A DNA stretch of 64,000 nucleotides, taken from NCBI RefSeq assembly GCF_001425305.1, contig NZ_LMEE01000001.1, positions 446,646 to 510,645 on the forward strand. The letters run 5' to 3'. Of the stretch, positions 52,769-61,371 are shown piece by piece. Each line of letters begins with the position of its first letter. The stretch's first letter is position 1. Below the pieces are notes generated by a model that was not told the origin of the DNA, made no database searches, and worked only from the letters and a program-made list of their open reading frames with translations. Both the position numbers and the translations under genes were made by a program. This stretch comes from Phenylobacterium sp. Root1290. Lineage in GTDB: Bacteria; Pseudomonadota; Alphaproteobacteria; Caulobacterales; Caulobacteraceae.

Positions 52769-55537
52769 ATGCGAAACACGACGAACATGAACGGCCGCAC
52801 TGCGGCCGGCGGACGACTGCGCAAGACCGCTTTGGCTGGCGCCAGCGGACTGGCCATGGCCTGCATGCTGCAGGCGAGCCCGGCGCTCGCCCAGCAGGAG
52901 GTCGAGGAACTGGTCGTCACCGCCAGCCGGGTGAACCGCTCCGGCTTCGACGCGCCCACCCCGACGACCGTCGTCGGCACCGAGAACCTGCAGGCCGTCG
53001 CCGCGACCAACGTCGCCGACATGCTCAACACCCTGCCGACGTTCGGCGGCGGCACCACGCCGTCGACCACCTCGCACAGCTCGCAGAACGCCGGGGCGAA
53101 CTTTCTGAACCTGCGCGATCTGGGCGCCAACCGCACCCTCCTGCTTGTCGACGGTCGCCGGCACGTTCCGACGACCGCCAGCGGTCTGGTCGACATCAAT
53201 GTCATTCCGGCCGCGCTGCTGGGCCGCGTCGAGGTTGTCACCGGCGGCGCGTCCGCCGCCTGGGGTTCTGACGCCGTGGCCGGCGTGGTCAACCTGATCT
53301 TCCGCGACGACCTGGAGGGCCTCGAAGGCCAGGTGCAGGGCAGCACCAGCCAGTACAAGGACAATGAGGAATTCAACGCCGCCTTGGCTGGGGGCTTCAG
53401 GTTTGCAGGCGGCCGCGGTCACTTCATGGCGGCTTCCGAGTTCGTCGACATGAAGGGCGTCGGCGCCGATCGCGACTGGTTCCGCGAGCACCAGCAGGTC
53501 ATCGCCAACCCGGCCTACCGCGCGGGCAATGGTCAGCCGCAGAACCTGCTCGTGCCGAACGTCACCGCTTCCGTCGCGACCCTGGGCGGCCTGATCACCG
53601 ACGGCCCGCTGAAGGGCCTGCAGTTCCTGTCGGGCGGCGTCACCGCACCGTTCCGCTATGGCAGCAACCTGGGCACGCAGTACCACACTGACGGCGACGG
53701 CCTCTATCCGGGCGACATCATCAACCTGATGACCCCGCTGACCCGCGCCAACCTGTTCACCCGCACGACCTACGACGTCACAGACAACGTCGAGGCGTTC
53801 ATGGAGGCCTCGGTCGCCTACGCCGAGACGACCTTCAACCTGTCGACGTCGTATGACCTCGGAACCCTGACCATCCGCCGCGACAACGCGTTCCTGCCGA
53901 CGAACGTGGGCGCGCTGATGGACGCCAACGGCATCTCCACCTTCCGCATGGGCCGCTTCAACCGCGACATCGCCTTCAACGTCGTCGACAACAAGAACGC
54001 CACCGCGCGCGTGGTGGTCGGCCTGAAGGGCGACTTCGGCGACGGCTGGAACTGGGACGCCTACTACCAGTACGGCAAGAACCGCTATGCGGCCCGGATC
54101 TTCAACAACCGCATCGCGGCCAACTTCACCAACGCCCTGGACGCCGTGGTCAACCCGGCCACCAACCAGGTCGTCTGCCGCTCGACCCTGACCAGCCCCG
54201 GCAACGGCTGCGTGCCGATCAACCTGTTCGGTGACGGCTCGCCCTCGGCCGCGGCGATCGACTACGTCACCGGCAGCCAGCACCTGCTGGCTCACATCGA
54301 ACAGCAAGCCGCCGCCGCCAGCCTGTCGGGCGAACCGTTCTCCACCTGGGCCGGCCCGGTCTCGATCGCCACCGGCATCGAGTATCGCAAGGACTCGGTC
54401 GAGCAGGAGGTCGACGCCATGGCGCAGGCCAGCCTGTTCTCGATCGGAAATCCGAAGGCGATGAAAGGCTCCTACGACGTCCAGGAGGCCTTTGTCGAAA
54501 CGGTCATCCCGCTCGCCAAGGACATGGCGTTCGCCCAGTCGCTGGATTTCAACGGCGCTGTCCGCGCGACCAACTACTCGACCAGCGGCACCGTCTGGAC
54601 CTGGAAGGCCGGGGCGACCTACGAACCGTTCGACGGCCTGAAGTTCCGCGTCACCCGCTCGCGCGACATCCGGGCCCCGAACCTCTCGGAGCTGTACTCG
54701 TCGTACGTCCTGACCTTCTCGTCGATCACTGACCCGGTGACCGGCCGTCAGTCCACCGTGCGCTCGCCCCAGCAGGGCAATCTGGCGCTGCAGCCGGAAG
54801 AGGCCGACACCTTCACCGCCGGCGTCGTCTACGAGCCGACCTTCGCCCCGCGGCTGCGTCTGTCGGTCGACTACTACGACATCGACCTGCAGGGCGCGAT
54901 CTCGACCCTGACCGGCCAGAGCATCGTCACCCGCTGCGCCGCTGGGGCCGCCGATCTCTGCCAGTACATCACGCGCAATCCGGACGGCTCCCTGAACGAG
55001 GTGATGCGGACCTTCATCAACCTGTCCAGCATCCAGGTCCGCGGTATCGACACCGAGGTTAGCTACGCCACGCCGCTCTCGAACATCTTCGAGAGCGTGG
55101 GCGGCGACCTGACGCTTCGCTTCCTGGCCAGCTATCTCGATCGGTACGTGACCAATGACGGGATGACCTCGCTCGACACCGCCGGCGAGGTTGGCAACAA
55201 CCGCCCGCATTGGCGCTGGACGGCGAGCGCCTCCTACGAGAACGGTCCGTTCAAGGGCTATCTCCAAGGCCGCTACATCGGCGAGGGCCTCTATGACGTC
55301 GAGCAGACGTATGACGACGCCCACGTGGACAGCCAGTTCGTGACCACGGTCTCAGGCGCCTGGAAGATCAAGGAAGACGGCGATCGTTCGCTCGAAGCCT
55401 TCGGCGTGATCAGCAACCTGTTCGACGTCGATCCGCCGGTCTCGCCGAACACCTTCATCTTCGGCAGCCCCAACTCAGGCGCGGCGCACGACATTGTCGG
55501 CCGTCGTTTCACGGTCGGCCTGCGCTTCACCTACTAA
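52769..55537 (+). CDS. TonB-dependent outer-membrane receptor
   Basis: A 922-residue receptor. A long signal peptide ends near residue 41 (SPALA/QQ); the plug follows with VEELVVTASRVNRSGFDAPTPT, NLRDLGANRTLLLVDGRRHVPTT and VEVVTGGASAAWGSDAVAGVVNLIF, typical of the large receptors of Caulobacterales and sphingomonads. The barrel includes FRVTRSRDIRAPNLSELY and QPEEADTFTAGVVYEP and ends VGLRFTY with a terminal aromatic. ATG 52769 follows GAGGGG at a tight 3-base spacing; an ATG at 52787 is possible. Placement opposite the dgc regulator suggests import of N-acyl-D-amino acids or wall fragments, which is inference. Confidence 0.93.
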   Translation: MRNTTNMNGRTAAGGRLRKTALAGASGLAMACMLQASPALAQQEVEELVVTASRVNRSGFDAPTPTTVVGTENLQAVAATNVADMLNTLPTFGGGTTPSTTSHSSQNAGANFLNLRDLGANRTLLLVDGRRHVPTTASGLVDINVIPAALLGRVEVVTGGASAAWGSDAVAGVVNLIFRDDLEGLEGQVQGSTSQYKDNEEFNAALAGGFRFAGGRGHFMAASEFVDMKGVGADRDWFREHQQVIANPAYRAGNGQPQNLLVPNVTASVATLGGLITDGPLKGLQFLSGGVTAPFRYGSNLGTQYHTDGDGLYPGDIINLMTPLTRANLFTRTTYDVTDNVEAFMEASVAYAETTFNLSTSYDLGTLTIRRDNAFLPTNVGALMDANGISTFRMGRFNRDIAFNVVDNKNATARVVVGLKGDFGDGWNWDAYYQYGKNRYAARIFNNRIAANFTNALDAVVNPATNQVVCRSTLTSPGNGCVPINLFGDGSPSAAAIDYVTGSQHLLAHIEQQAAAASLSGEPFSTWAGPVSIATGIEYRKDSVEQEVDAMAQASLFSIGNPKAMKGSYDVQEAFVETVIPLAKDMAFAQSLDFNGAVRATNYSTSGTVWTWKAGATYEPFDGLKFRVTRSRDIRAPNLSELYSSYVLTFSSITDPVTGRQSTVRSPQQGNLALQPEEADTFTAGVVYEPTFAPRLRLSVDYYDIDLQGAISTLTGQSIVTRCAAGAADLCQYITRNPDGSLNEVMRTFINLSSIQVRGIDTEVSYATPLSNIFESVGGDLTLRFLASYLDRYVTNDGMTSLDTAGEVGNNRPHWRWTASASYENGPFKGYLQGRYIGEGLYDVEQTYDDAHVDSQFVTTVSGAWKIKEDGDRSLEAFGVISNLFDVDPPVSPNTFIFGSPNSGAAHDIVGRRFTVGLRFTY

Positions 55538-55547
55538 GGACAATGAA

Positions 55548-55579
55548 CGCCGGCCTGACCAAGCGTGGTCAGGCCGGCG
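55548..55579. terminator. bidirectional hairpin terminator
   Basis: A perfect 14-bp stem (CGCCGGCCTGACCA and complement) with the 4-base loop AGCG lies 10 bases after the TonB-receptor stop and 5 bases after the stop of the convergent small membrane-protein gene. No strong T-run on either side, but stem length and position support termination. Confidence 0.8.
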
Positions 55580-55584
55580 CTGTG

Positions 55585-55824
55585 TCAACGGCTCGGAACG
55601 GCGGCGGGCTTTGCGCGCCGCCGCCCGGCGATCAGGGTCGCCGCCCCCGAGGCGAGCAATACCGCTGCCGCGATCAGCCAGGGACAGTGCGGCTGTCCGG
55701 CCGAACCGCATAGGACGCCTAGATTGGCCACGCCGCGCGCGGCCAGCCAGGCCATCTCGGCGCTCAGGGCCGCGCCGACGAGCATGGCCGCTCCGGCCGC
55801 GGTGATCAGGTCCGACTGTGTCAT
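55585..55824 (-). CDS. small two-helix membrane protein of unknown function
   Basis: A 79-residue protein starting MTQSDLITAAG. Two hydrophobic helices (about 8-35 and 49-67) are joined by a loop LCGSAGQPHCPW with cysteines C39 and C47, and the C-terminus is basic (GRRRAKPAAVPSR), so the loop should face the periplasm. I do not recognise a family. Evidence for reality: a hairpin terminator just after its stop and a FixK-type box 55 bases upstream of its start, shared with divergent ccoN. It may be a microoxically expressed membrane protein linked to the oxidase. Confidence 0.65.
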   Translation of the reverse strand: MTQSDLITAAGAAMLVGAALSAEMAWLAARGVANLGVLCGSAGQPHCPWLIAAAVLLASGAATLIAGRRRAKPAAVPSR

Positions 55825-55878
55825 GACGTCCTCATTCGATAGCTGGAGCCCATAAGAGCTGGCCGCCACAGCGGCGCC

Positions 55879-55892
55879 TTGACCGAAATCAA
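55879..55892. promoter_or_regulatory. FixK/FNR box upstream of ccoN
   Basis: TTGACCGAAATCAA is a perfect TTGA-N6-TCAA dyad, the FNR/FixK half-site arrangement, centred about 69 bases before the ccoN start and 61 bases before the divergent small membrane gene. The distance fits activation from about -40 in both directions. Confidence 0.8.
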
Positions 55893-55954
55893 TGCCGCGC
55901 CGGCCAGGCCCGGCCATCTCCCTCGTGTTGTCACCGTGACTCGCTTGGGGGACC

Positions 55955-57613
55955 ATGACTAGCTTGCCGGCTCCACAGAGCGGAGCGCCGCGCGACGCGG
56001 TCCTCCTGTTCATCACCACGGGGATCTGCGCGTTCGCCGCGCTCCTCGCCACCGCCTTCACAGAAGATCCGTTGTTCCGGCTCCAGGGCTGGATCTTCCT
56101 GATCGCGTTCCTGATCGCGCTGTCGGTCATGACGATCGCCATCAACTCCGGCCGGCTGCGCTCGCGGCCCGATCGATACGCAGACGGCGTGGTCAGGGCA
56201 GGGGTGATCGCCACCATGTTCTGGGCGATCGTCGGCATGACGGCGGGCGTGTTCATCGCCGCCCAGCTGTCCTGGCCGGACCTGCTCTACTTCCCGGAGC
56301 ACGGCTGGCTGAACTTCGGTCGTCTGCGGCCGCTCCACACCTCCGGCGTGATCTTCGCCTTTGGCGGCAACGCGCTGATCGCCACGTCCTTCTACGTCGT
56401 GCAGCGGACCTGCCGCGCGCGCCTGGCCGGCGGCGTCTGGCCCTGGTTCGTTTTCTGGGGCTACCAGCTCTTCATCGTGCTGGCCGCGGTCGGCTACGTG
56501 GCCGGCATCACCCAGTCCAAGGAATACGCCGAGCCGGAATGGCTGGTGGACCTGTGGCTGACCCTCGTCTGGGTCGCCTACCTGCTGGTCTTTCTTGGCA
56601 CGCTCTGGAAGCGCAAAGAGCCGCACATCTACGTGGCCAACTGGTTCTACCTGGCCTTCATCGTCACCATCGCGCTGCTGCACATCGTCAACAATCTGGC
56701 CGTGCCCGTCGGCCCCCTGAACAGCCGCAGCTACTCGTTGTTCGGCGGCGTCCAGGACGCGCTTCTGCAGTGGTGGTACGGCCACAACGCGGTCGGCTTC
56801 TTCCTGACCGCCGGCTTCCTGGCGATGATGTACTACTTCGTGCCCAAGCGCGCGGAGCGGCCGGTCTATTCGTACCGCCTGTCCATCGTCCACTTCTGGT
56901 CGCTGATCTTCATCTACATCTGGGCGGGGCCCCACCACCTCCACTACACGGCCCTGCCGCAGTGGGCGCAGACGCTCGGCATGACCTTCTCGATCATGCT
57001 GTGGATGCCGTCCTGGGGTGGGATGATCAACGGCCTCATGACCCTCTCGGGGGCCTGGGACAAGCTGCGCACCGACCCGGTCATCCGCATGATGGCCGTC
57101 GCGATCGCCTTCTACGGCATGGCCACCTTCGAAGGCCCGCTGATGTCGATCCGCGAGGTCAACGCGCTCAGCCACTACACCGACTGGACTATCGGCCACG
57201 TGCACTCCGGCGCGCTCGGCTGGGTCGGCTTCATCACCTTCGGCGCCGTCTACTGCATGGTGCCGTGGCTGTGGAAGAAGGACGGCCTCTACTCCCTGAA
57301 GCTGGCCGAGTGGCACTTCTGGATCGCGACCCTGGGGATCCTTCTCTACATCTGCGCGATGTGGGTTTCCGGGATCATGGAAGGCCTCATGTGGCGCGAG
57401 TACACGCCCCAAGGCTTCCTCGCGAACTCCTTCGTCGAGACCGTCGCCGCCAAGCACATCGAGAACGTCATCCGCACCCTGGGCGGAGCCATGTTCCTCG
57501 CCGGCGCGGTGATCATGTCCTACAACCTGTGGCGTACGATCCGCATGCCCAGCTCTGCGCCCAGCGCCCAGAGCCTGAGCGGTCCCGCCCCCGCGCTCGT
57601 CGCGGCGCAGTAA
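55955..57613 (+). CDS. ccoN: cytochrome cbb3 oxidase subunit I
   Basis: A 552-residue, 12-or-more-helix membrane subunit that reduces O2 at the heme b3-CuB site. Heme and copper ligands sit in [59 protein letters not shown] (CuB histidines), and [19 protein letters not shown] lies before the ATG. The polytopic end carries a short Ala/Pro-rich tail. It is first of the ccoNOQP operon, controlled by the FixK-type box upstream. Confidence 0.97.
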   Translation: MTSLPAPQSGAPRDAVLLFITTGICAFAALLATAFTEDPLFRLQGWIFLIAFLIALSVMTIAINSGRLRSRPDRYADGVVRAGVIATMFWAIVGMTAGVFIAAQLSWPDLLYFPEHGWLNFGRLRPLHTSGVIFAFGGNALIATSFYVVQRTCRARLAGGVWPWFVFWGYQLFIVLAAVGYVAGITQSKEYAEPEWLVDLWLTLVWVAYLLVFLGTLWKRKEPHIYVANWFYLAFIVTIALLHIVNNLAVPVGPLNSRSYSLFGGVQDALLQWWYGHNAVGFFLTAGFLAMMYYFVPKRAERPVYSYRLSIVHFWSLIFIYIWAGPHHLHYTALPQWAQTLGMTFSIMLWMPSWGGMINGLMTLSGAWDKLRTDPVIRMMAVAIAFYGMATFEGPLMSIREVNALSHYTDWTIGHVHSGALGWVGFITFGAVYCMVPWLWKKDGLYSLKLAEWHFWIATLGILLYICAMWVSGIMEGLMWREYTPQGFLANSFVETVAAKHIENVIRTLGGAMFLAGAVIMSYNLWRTIRMPSSAPSAQSLSGPAPALVAAQ

Positions 57614-57628
57614 GGCGAGACCTCCAAC

Positions 57629-58363
57629 ATGTGGAAGCATCACACCAAGCTGGAGCGGCATTCCCTGCCGCTGGTCATCGCGATCCTGATCGTCGTCTCC
57701 ATCGGCGGCATCGTCGAGATCGCGCCGCTCTTCTGGCTCGAGAGCACGGTCGAGGAGGTCGAAGGGGTGCGCCCCTACACCCCGCTCGAGCTGGCCGGAC
57801 GCGACATCTACATCCGCGAGGGCTGCTACACCTGCCACTCGCAGATGGTCCGCCCGCTGCGCGACGAGGTCGAACGCTACGGCCACTACAGCCTCGCGGC
57901 CGAGAGCATGTACGACCACCCGTTCCAGTGGGGCTCCAAGCGGACCGGACCAGACCTGGCCCGCGTCGGCGGCAAGTACTCCGACGGCTGGCACAAGGAC
58001 CACCTGGTCGATCCGCGTTCGGTCGTGCCGGAATCGGTCATGCCGCCCTACGCCTTCCTCGCGGAGAAGGCGCTCGACTACCGCGACATCCAGGACAAGA
58101 TCCGCGCGATGACCAAGGTCGGCGTGCCCTACACCCAGGACATGATCGACAACGCCAAGGACGACCTGGAAACCCAGGCCGATCCCTTCGCGGCCCCGAC
58201 CAAGTTCCAGGCCCGCTACGGCGGCAAGGTCCTGCAGCGGGACTTCGACGGCGAGCCCGAGCGGCTGTCCGAGATGGACGCCCTGATCGCCTACCTGCAG
58301 ATGCTCGGCACGCTCGTCGACTTCAGCACCTACCAGGCCCAGGCGCCGGAGAACCGGCGATGA
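57629..58363 (+). CDS. ccoO: cytochrome cbb3 oxidase monoheme subunit II
   Basis: A 244-residue membrane-anchored c-type cytochrome. A signal anchor at about 12-35 is followed by the single heme motif CYTCH (C66, C69, H70) in [15 protein letters not shown], and [24 protein letters not shown] follows as in all CcoO. Methionine ligand candidates occur in VMPPYAFL. It starts 15 bases after ccoN and its stop overlaps ccoQ by 4 bases. Confidence 0.97.
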   Translation: MWKHHTKLERHSLPLVIAILIVVSIGGIVEIAPLFWLESTVEEVEGVRPYTPLELAGRDIYIREGCYTCHSQMVRPLRDEVERYGHYSLAAESMYDHPFQWGSKRTGPDLARVGGKYSDGWHKDHLVDPRSVVPESVMPPYAFLAEKALDYRDIQDKIRAMTKVGVPYTQDMIDNAKDDLETQADPFAAPTKFQARYGGKVLQRDFDGEPERLSEMDALIAYLQMLGTLVDFSTYQAQAPENRR

Positions 58364-58539
58364 GCGATCTCACCTACGAAACCGTGGCGAGGTTCGCCCA
58401 GCAGGGCGGCCTCATCTACTTCGGTCTGATCTTCGCGGGCGGCGTGCTCTACGCCCTCTGGCCGCGCAACCGCGAGGCGTTCCAGCGCCTCGCCAGCCTT
58501 CCCCTGCAAGATGATGAGGACCCCGATGTCCAAGCGTGA
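58360..58539 (+). CDS. ccoQ: cbb3 oxidase small subunit CcoQ
   Basis: A 59-residue single-helix protein (helix about 18-35, [19 protein letters not shown]) with an acidic end. It has the usual size and position between ccoO and ccoP and the CcoQ pattern of a short N-terminus followed by [11 protein letters not shown]. The protein stabilises the oxidase. Its start overlaps the ccoO stop (ATGA) and its end overlaps ccoP by 14 bases. Confidence 0.93.
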   Translation: MSDLTYETVARFAQQGGLIYFGLIFAGGVLYALWPRNREAFQRLASLPLQDDEDPDVQA

Positions 58540-59392
58540 AGCCGACGAGGTGACGGGCGTCGAGACCACGGGACACGAGTGGGACGGCATCCGCGAACTG
58601 GACAACCCGCTGCCGCGCTGGTGGCTCTACATGTTCTGGGCCGGCGTCGTGGTGGCGATCGTATATTGGGTCCTCATGCCGGCCTGGCCGGGCGCGCGCA
58701 GCTACACGCAAGGGATTCTCGGGCAATCCGACCGGGCCGACGTCGCCGTCGCTCTGAACGATCTGAAGACCGTCCGCGGCGCTCAGGCCGCACGGCTAAA
58801 GACCGCGAGCCTGGAGGAGATCGAGCGTGATCCTGAGCTGCAGGCTTACGCCCAAGCCGTCGGCCAGTCTGTGTTCGGCGACAACTGCGCGACATGCCAC
58901 GGCACGGGCGGGGTAGGGGCCAAGGGCTACGCCAATCTGCGCGACGACGTGTGGCTATGGGGCGGCTCTTTGGAGGACATCCACCGCACCATCGAGGTGG
59001 GGATCCGCGCCGACCATCCGCAGACGCGCTTCTCGCAGATGCCGGCCTTCGGTCGGGATCAGATGCTGAGCGCCGTCGAGATCTCGGACCTGACTGAGTA
59101 CGTCGTGGCGCTGTCGGGACGCCCCGCCAACGCCGCCGCCGTGCGCCGGGCCGAGCCGGTGTACCAGGCCCAGTGCGTGGCCTGCCATGGCCCGGCCGGG
59201 GTTGGCGACCAGAAGCAGGGCGCTCCGAACCTGACCGACCAGGAGTGGCTCTACGGTTCCACACGCGCGGACATCCACGCGCAGATCTGGAACGGCCGCG
59301 CCGGGGTGATGCCCAGCTGGAAGAACCGCTTCGATCCCGAAACCCTGAAAGCGCTGGCGGTCTACATCCACGCCAACGCCGGAGGCCAATAG
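58526..59392 (+). CDS. ccoP: cytochrome cbb3 oxidase diheme subunit III
   Basis: A 288-residue subunit with an N-terminal membrane helix (about 32-52, PLPRWWLYMFWAGVV) and two cytochrome c domains, CATCH (C121-H125) and CVACH (C217-H221), each followed by a Met-ligand segment (SQMPAF, VMPSW). It carries electrons from periplasmic cytochrome c to CcoO. I start at ATG 58526, which has GAGGA 5 bases upstream and gives the typical DxVTGxxTTGHEWDGIxELDNP N-terminus; ATG 58511 is possible. Confidence 0.96.
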   Translation: MSKREADEVTGVETTGHEWDGIRELDNPLPRWWLYMFWAGVVVAIVYWVLMPAWPGARSYTQGILGQSDRADVAVALNDLKTVRGAQAARLKTASLEEIERDPELQAYAQAVGQSVFGDNCATCHGTGGVGAKGYANLRDDVWLWGGSLEDIHRTIEVGIRADHPQTRFSQMPAFGRDQMLSAVEISDLTEYVVALSGRPANAAAVRRAEPVYQAQCVACHGPAGVGDQKQGAPNLTDQEWLYGSTRADIHAQIWNGRAGVMPSWKNRFDPETLKALAVYIHANAGGQ

Positions 59393-59395
59393 GCC

Positions 59396-60901
59396 ATGAC
59401 CGTCGTCATAGACAGGACCCGTGCTTCGGCCCCCAAGCATGAAGCGGGTCCCGTCTCGGCCGCCGCCCGGGCTCGCAAGAGCGCAGATCCGGGCGGCGGT
59501 CTCTACAAGCCGCGCGCGCCGATCTATCCCAAGCTGGTCCACGGCCGCTGGCGGGCGATCAAGTGGGCGGTGATGATCGTCACCCTCGCGATCTACTACA
59601 TCACCCCCTGGATCCGTTGGGACCGCCCTGGCGTCCTGCCCGATCAGGCCGTGCTGGTCGATTTCGCCGGCCGCCGGTTCTATTTCTTCGACATCCAGCT
59701 CTGGCCGCAGGAGGTGCATTTCATCACTGGCTTGCTGGTGGCCTCTGCGCTGGCGCTGTTCCTGGTCACGGCGCTCTTCGGCCGGCTCTGGTGCGGCTAT
59801 GCCTGTCCGCAGACGGTCTGGACCGACCTTTTCATCTATGTCGAGCGGCTGTTCGAAGGTGATCGAAACGCGCGCATGCGTCTGGACGCGGCCCCGTGGT
59901 CGCTCAACAAGGCCTGGCGCAAGGTCGGCAAGCACGCGGTCTGGCTTGGCATCGCCTTCGCCACCGGCGGCGCCTGGATCTTCTACTTCCACGACGCGCC
60001 GAGCCTGCTGCGGGACTTCTGGATCGGGCAGGGGCCGGTCACCGGCTACGTCTTCTGCGTCCTGCTGACCTTCACCACCTATGTGTTCGCCGGAACCATG
60101 CGCGAGCAGGTCTGCATCTACATGTGCCCCTGGCCGCGGATCCAGGGCGCGATGCTCGACACCAACTCGCTGCAGGTCACCTATCGCTACGACCGCGGCG
60201 AGCCGCGCGGCGCCCACAAGAAGAGCGCTGGCTGGGAAGGCCGCGGCGACTGCGTCGACTGCAACCAGTGCGTCACCGCCTGTCCGATGGGCATCGACAT
60301 CCGCGACGGCGCGCAGCTCGAGTGCATCAACTGCGGCCTCTGCATCGACGCCTGCGACGAGATCATGCTCAAGGTCGAGCGTCCGATCGGTCTGATCGCC
60401 TACGACACCGACGCCGCCGTCGAGGCGCGCGCAGCGGGTAAGCCCGGTGTTTACCGCCTGATCCGCTCGCGCACGGTCTTCTACGCGGTCGCCTTGGCGA
60501 TCGTTGGCGGCCTTATGGCCTGGGGACTCAGCATCCGCCCGACCATGGACCTCCATGTCTTACACGACCGCAACCCGGTCTTCGTGCGTCTGCACGACGG
60601 CGCGGTGCGCAATGGCTACACGATCAAGATCGCCAACCGCACCTTCCAAGCCCAGACCTACACCGTCGCCTTCGACGGGCCCGCCGGCGCGATCCTGAAG
60701 ACGCCAGGCGACCGAGGCAGCCGAGACATTCTCCAGGTCGAGGTGCCCGCCAACGAAGTGCGGGCCGTGCGGATCTTCGTGACCCTGCCGCCCGATGCGA
60801 TCTCCGCCACCAACCTCGCGGCCGCCTTCGTTGTCGCCACGCCCGGCGACGAGATCCGCGTCAAGACCACCTTCCTGTCAGGAGCTGCGAACGCGCCATG
60901 A
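59396..60901 (+). CDS. ccoG: cbb3 oxidase accessory protein CcoG (FixG/RdxA), membrane 4Fe-4S protein
   Basis: A 501-residue membrane protein with several helices and two 4Fe-4S motifs (CVDCNQCVTACP and CINCGLCIDACDE), plus the CGYACPQTVWTDLF cysteine pair in the membrane part. The C-terminal domain (about 380-500) is an Ig-like FixG domain. CcoG acts in copper reduction for oxidase assembly in Rhodobacter. It starts 3 bases after ccoP and overlaps fixH by 4 bases. Confidence 0.95.
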   Translation: MTVVIDRTRASAPKHEAGPVSAAARARKSADPGGGLYKPRAPIYPKLVHGRWRAIKWAVMIVTLAIYYITPWIRWDRPGVLPDQAVLVDFAGRRFYFFDIQLWPQEVHFITGLLVASALALFLVTALFGRLWCGYACPQTVWTDLFIYVERLFEGDRNARMRLDAAPWSLNKAWRKVGKHAVWLGIAFATGGAWIFYFHDAPSLLRDFWIGQGPVTGYVFCVLLTFTTYVFAGTMREQVCIYMCPWPRIQGAMLDTNSLQVTYRYDRGEPRGAHKKSAGWEGRGDCVDCNQCVTACPMGIDIRDGAQLECINCGLCIDACDEIMLKVERPIGLIAYDTDAAVEARAAGKPGVYRLIRSRTVFYAVALAIVGGLMAWGLSIRPTMDLHVLHDRNPVFVRLHDGAVRNGYTIKIANRTFQAQTYTVAFDGPAGAILKTPGDRGSRDILQVEVPANEVRAVRIFVTLPPDAISATNLAAAFVVATPGDEIRVKTTFLSGAANAP

Positions 60902-61371
60902 CCGCCCGCGCAACCAAGCCGTTTCGTGTCACCGGCTGGCACGTCCTGATCTCTGTGGTCGCCTTCTTTGGCGTGGTGATCGCGGTCGACTCCCTGTTCC
61001 TGGTGCTGGCCTATCGCTCGCATCCGGGTCAGGTCTCGGTCACCCCGTACGAGGACGGCCTGACCTACAACCGCGCCGTCGCCCAGCGCCGCAGCCAGGC
61101 CGCTCTGGGCTGGAGCGCCACCGCCGCGCCCGGCGAAGGCGGCGTGGTCATCGAGATCGCCGACGCAGACGGGCGCCCCGTCCCGGGCCTCAACTTGACC
61201 GGTCTGCTGCGTCGACCGGCGACCGAGGCGGGCGAATTCGCCCTGACCTTCGAGGAGGCCGCCCCCGGCCGCTACCTTGCTCCCGCCAAGCCCGAAGCGG
61301 GAACCTGGGACGTCCACGTCCAGTCTCAAGGGCAGGTCTTCCAAGCGGAGCGCCGACTGACATGGCCCTGA
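60898..61371 (+). CDS. fixH: FixH family assembly protein (CcoH)
   Basis: A 157-residue single-helix protein (helix about 10-35, GWHVLISVVAFFGVVIAVDSLFL) with a periplasmic domain containing YEDGLTYNRAVAQRRSQAALGW, the FixH signature. CcoH is needed for stable cbb3 oxidase assembly. ATGA overlap with ccoG and a 10-base overlap with fixI place it in the ccoGHIS unit. Confidence 0.92.
   Translation: MTARATKPFRVTGWHVLISVVAFFGVVIAVDSLFLVLAYRSHPGQVSVTPYEDGLTYNRAVAQRRSQAALGWSATAAPGEGGVVIEIADADGRPVPGLNLTGLLRRPATEAGEFALTFEEAAPGRYLAPAKPEAGTWDVHVQSQGQVFQAERRLTWP

Noticed and set aside
52649..55324. An 891-codon open frame antisense to the TonB receptor
   Set aside because: Composition is Arg/Gly/Val/His-rich without any domain, and it mirrors codon positions of the receptor; long antisense frames are expected at this GC content.
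55931..58003. A 690-codon leftward frame opposite ccoN and ccoO
   Set aside because: His/Asp/Arg-rich shadow of well-conserved oxidase genes, with no recognisable domain.
56539..58539. A long rightward frame that includes ccoQ at its end
   Set aside because: Only the last 59 codons, from ATG 58360, are CcoQ; the rest overlaps ccoN and ccoO out of frame.
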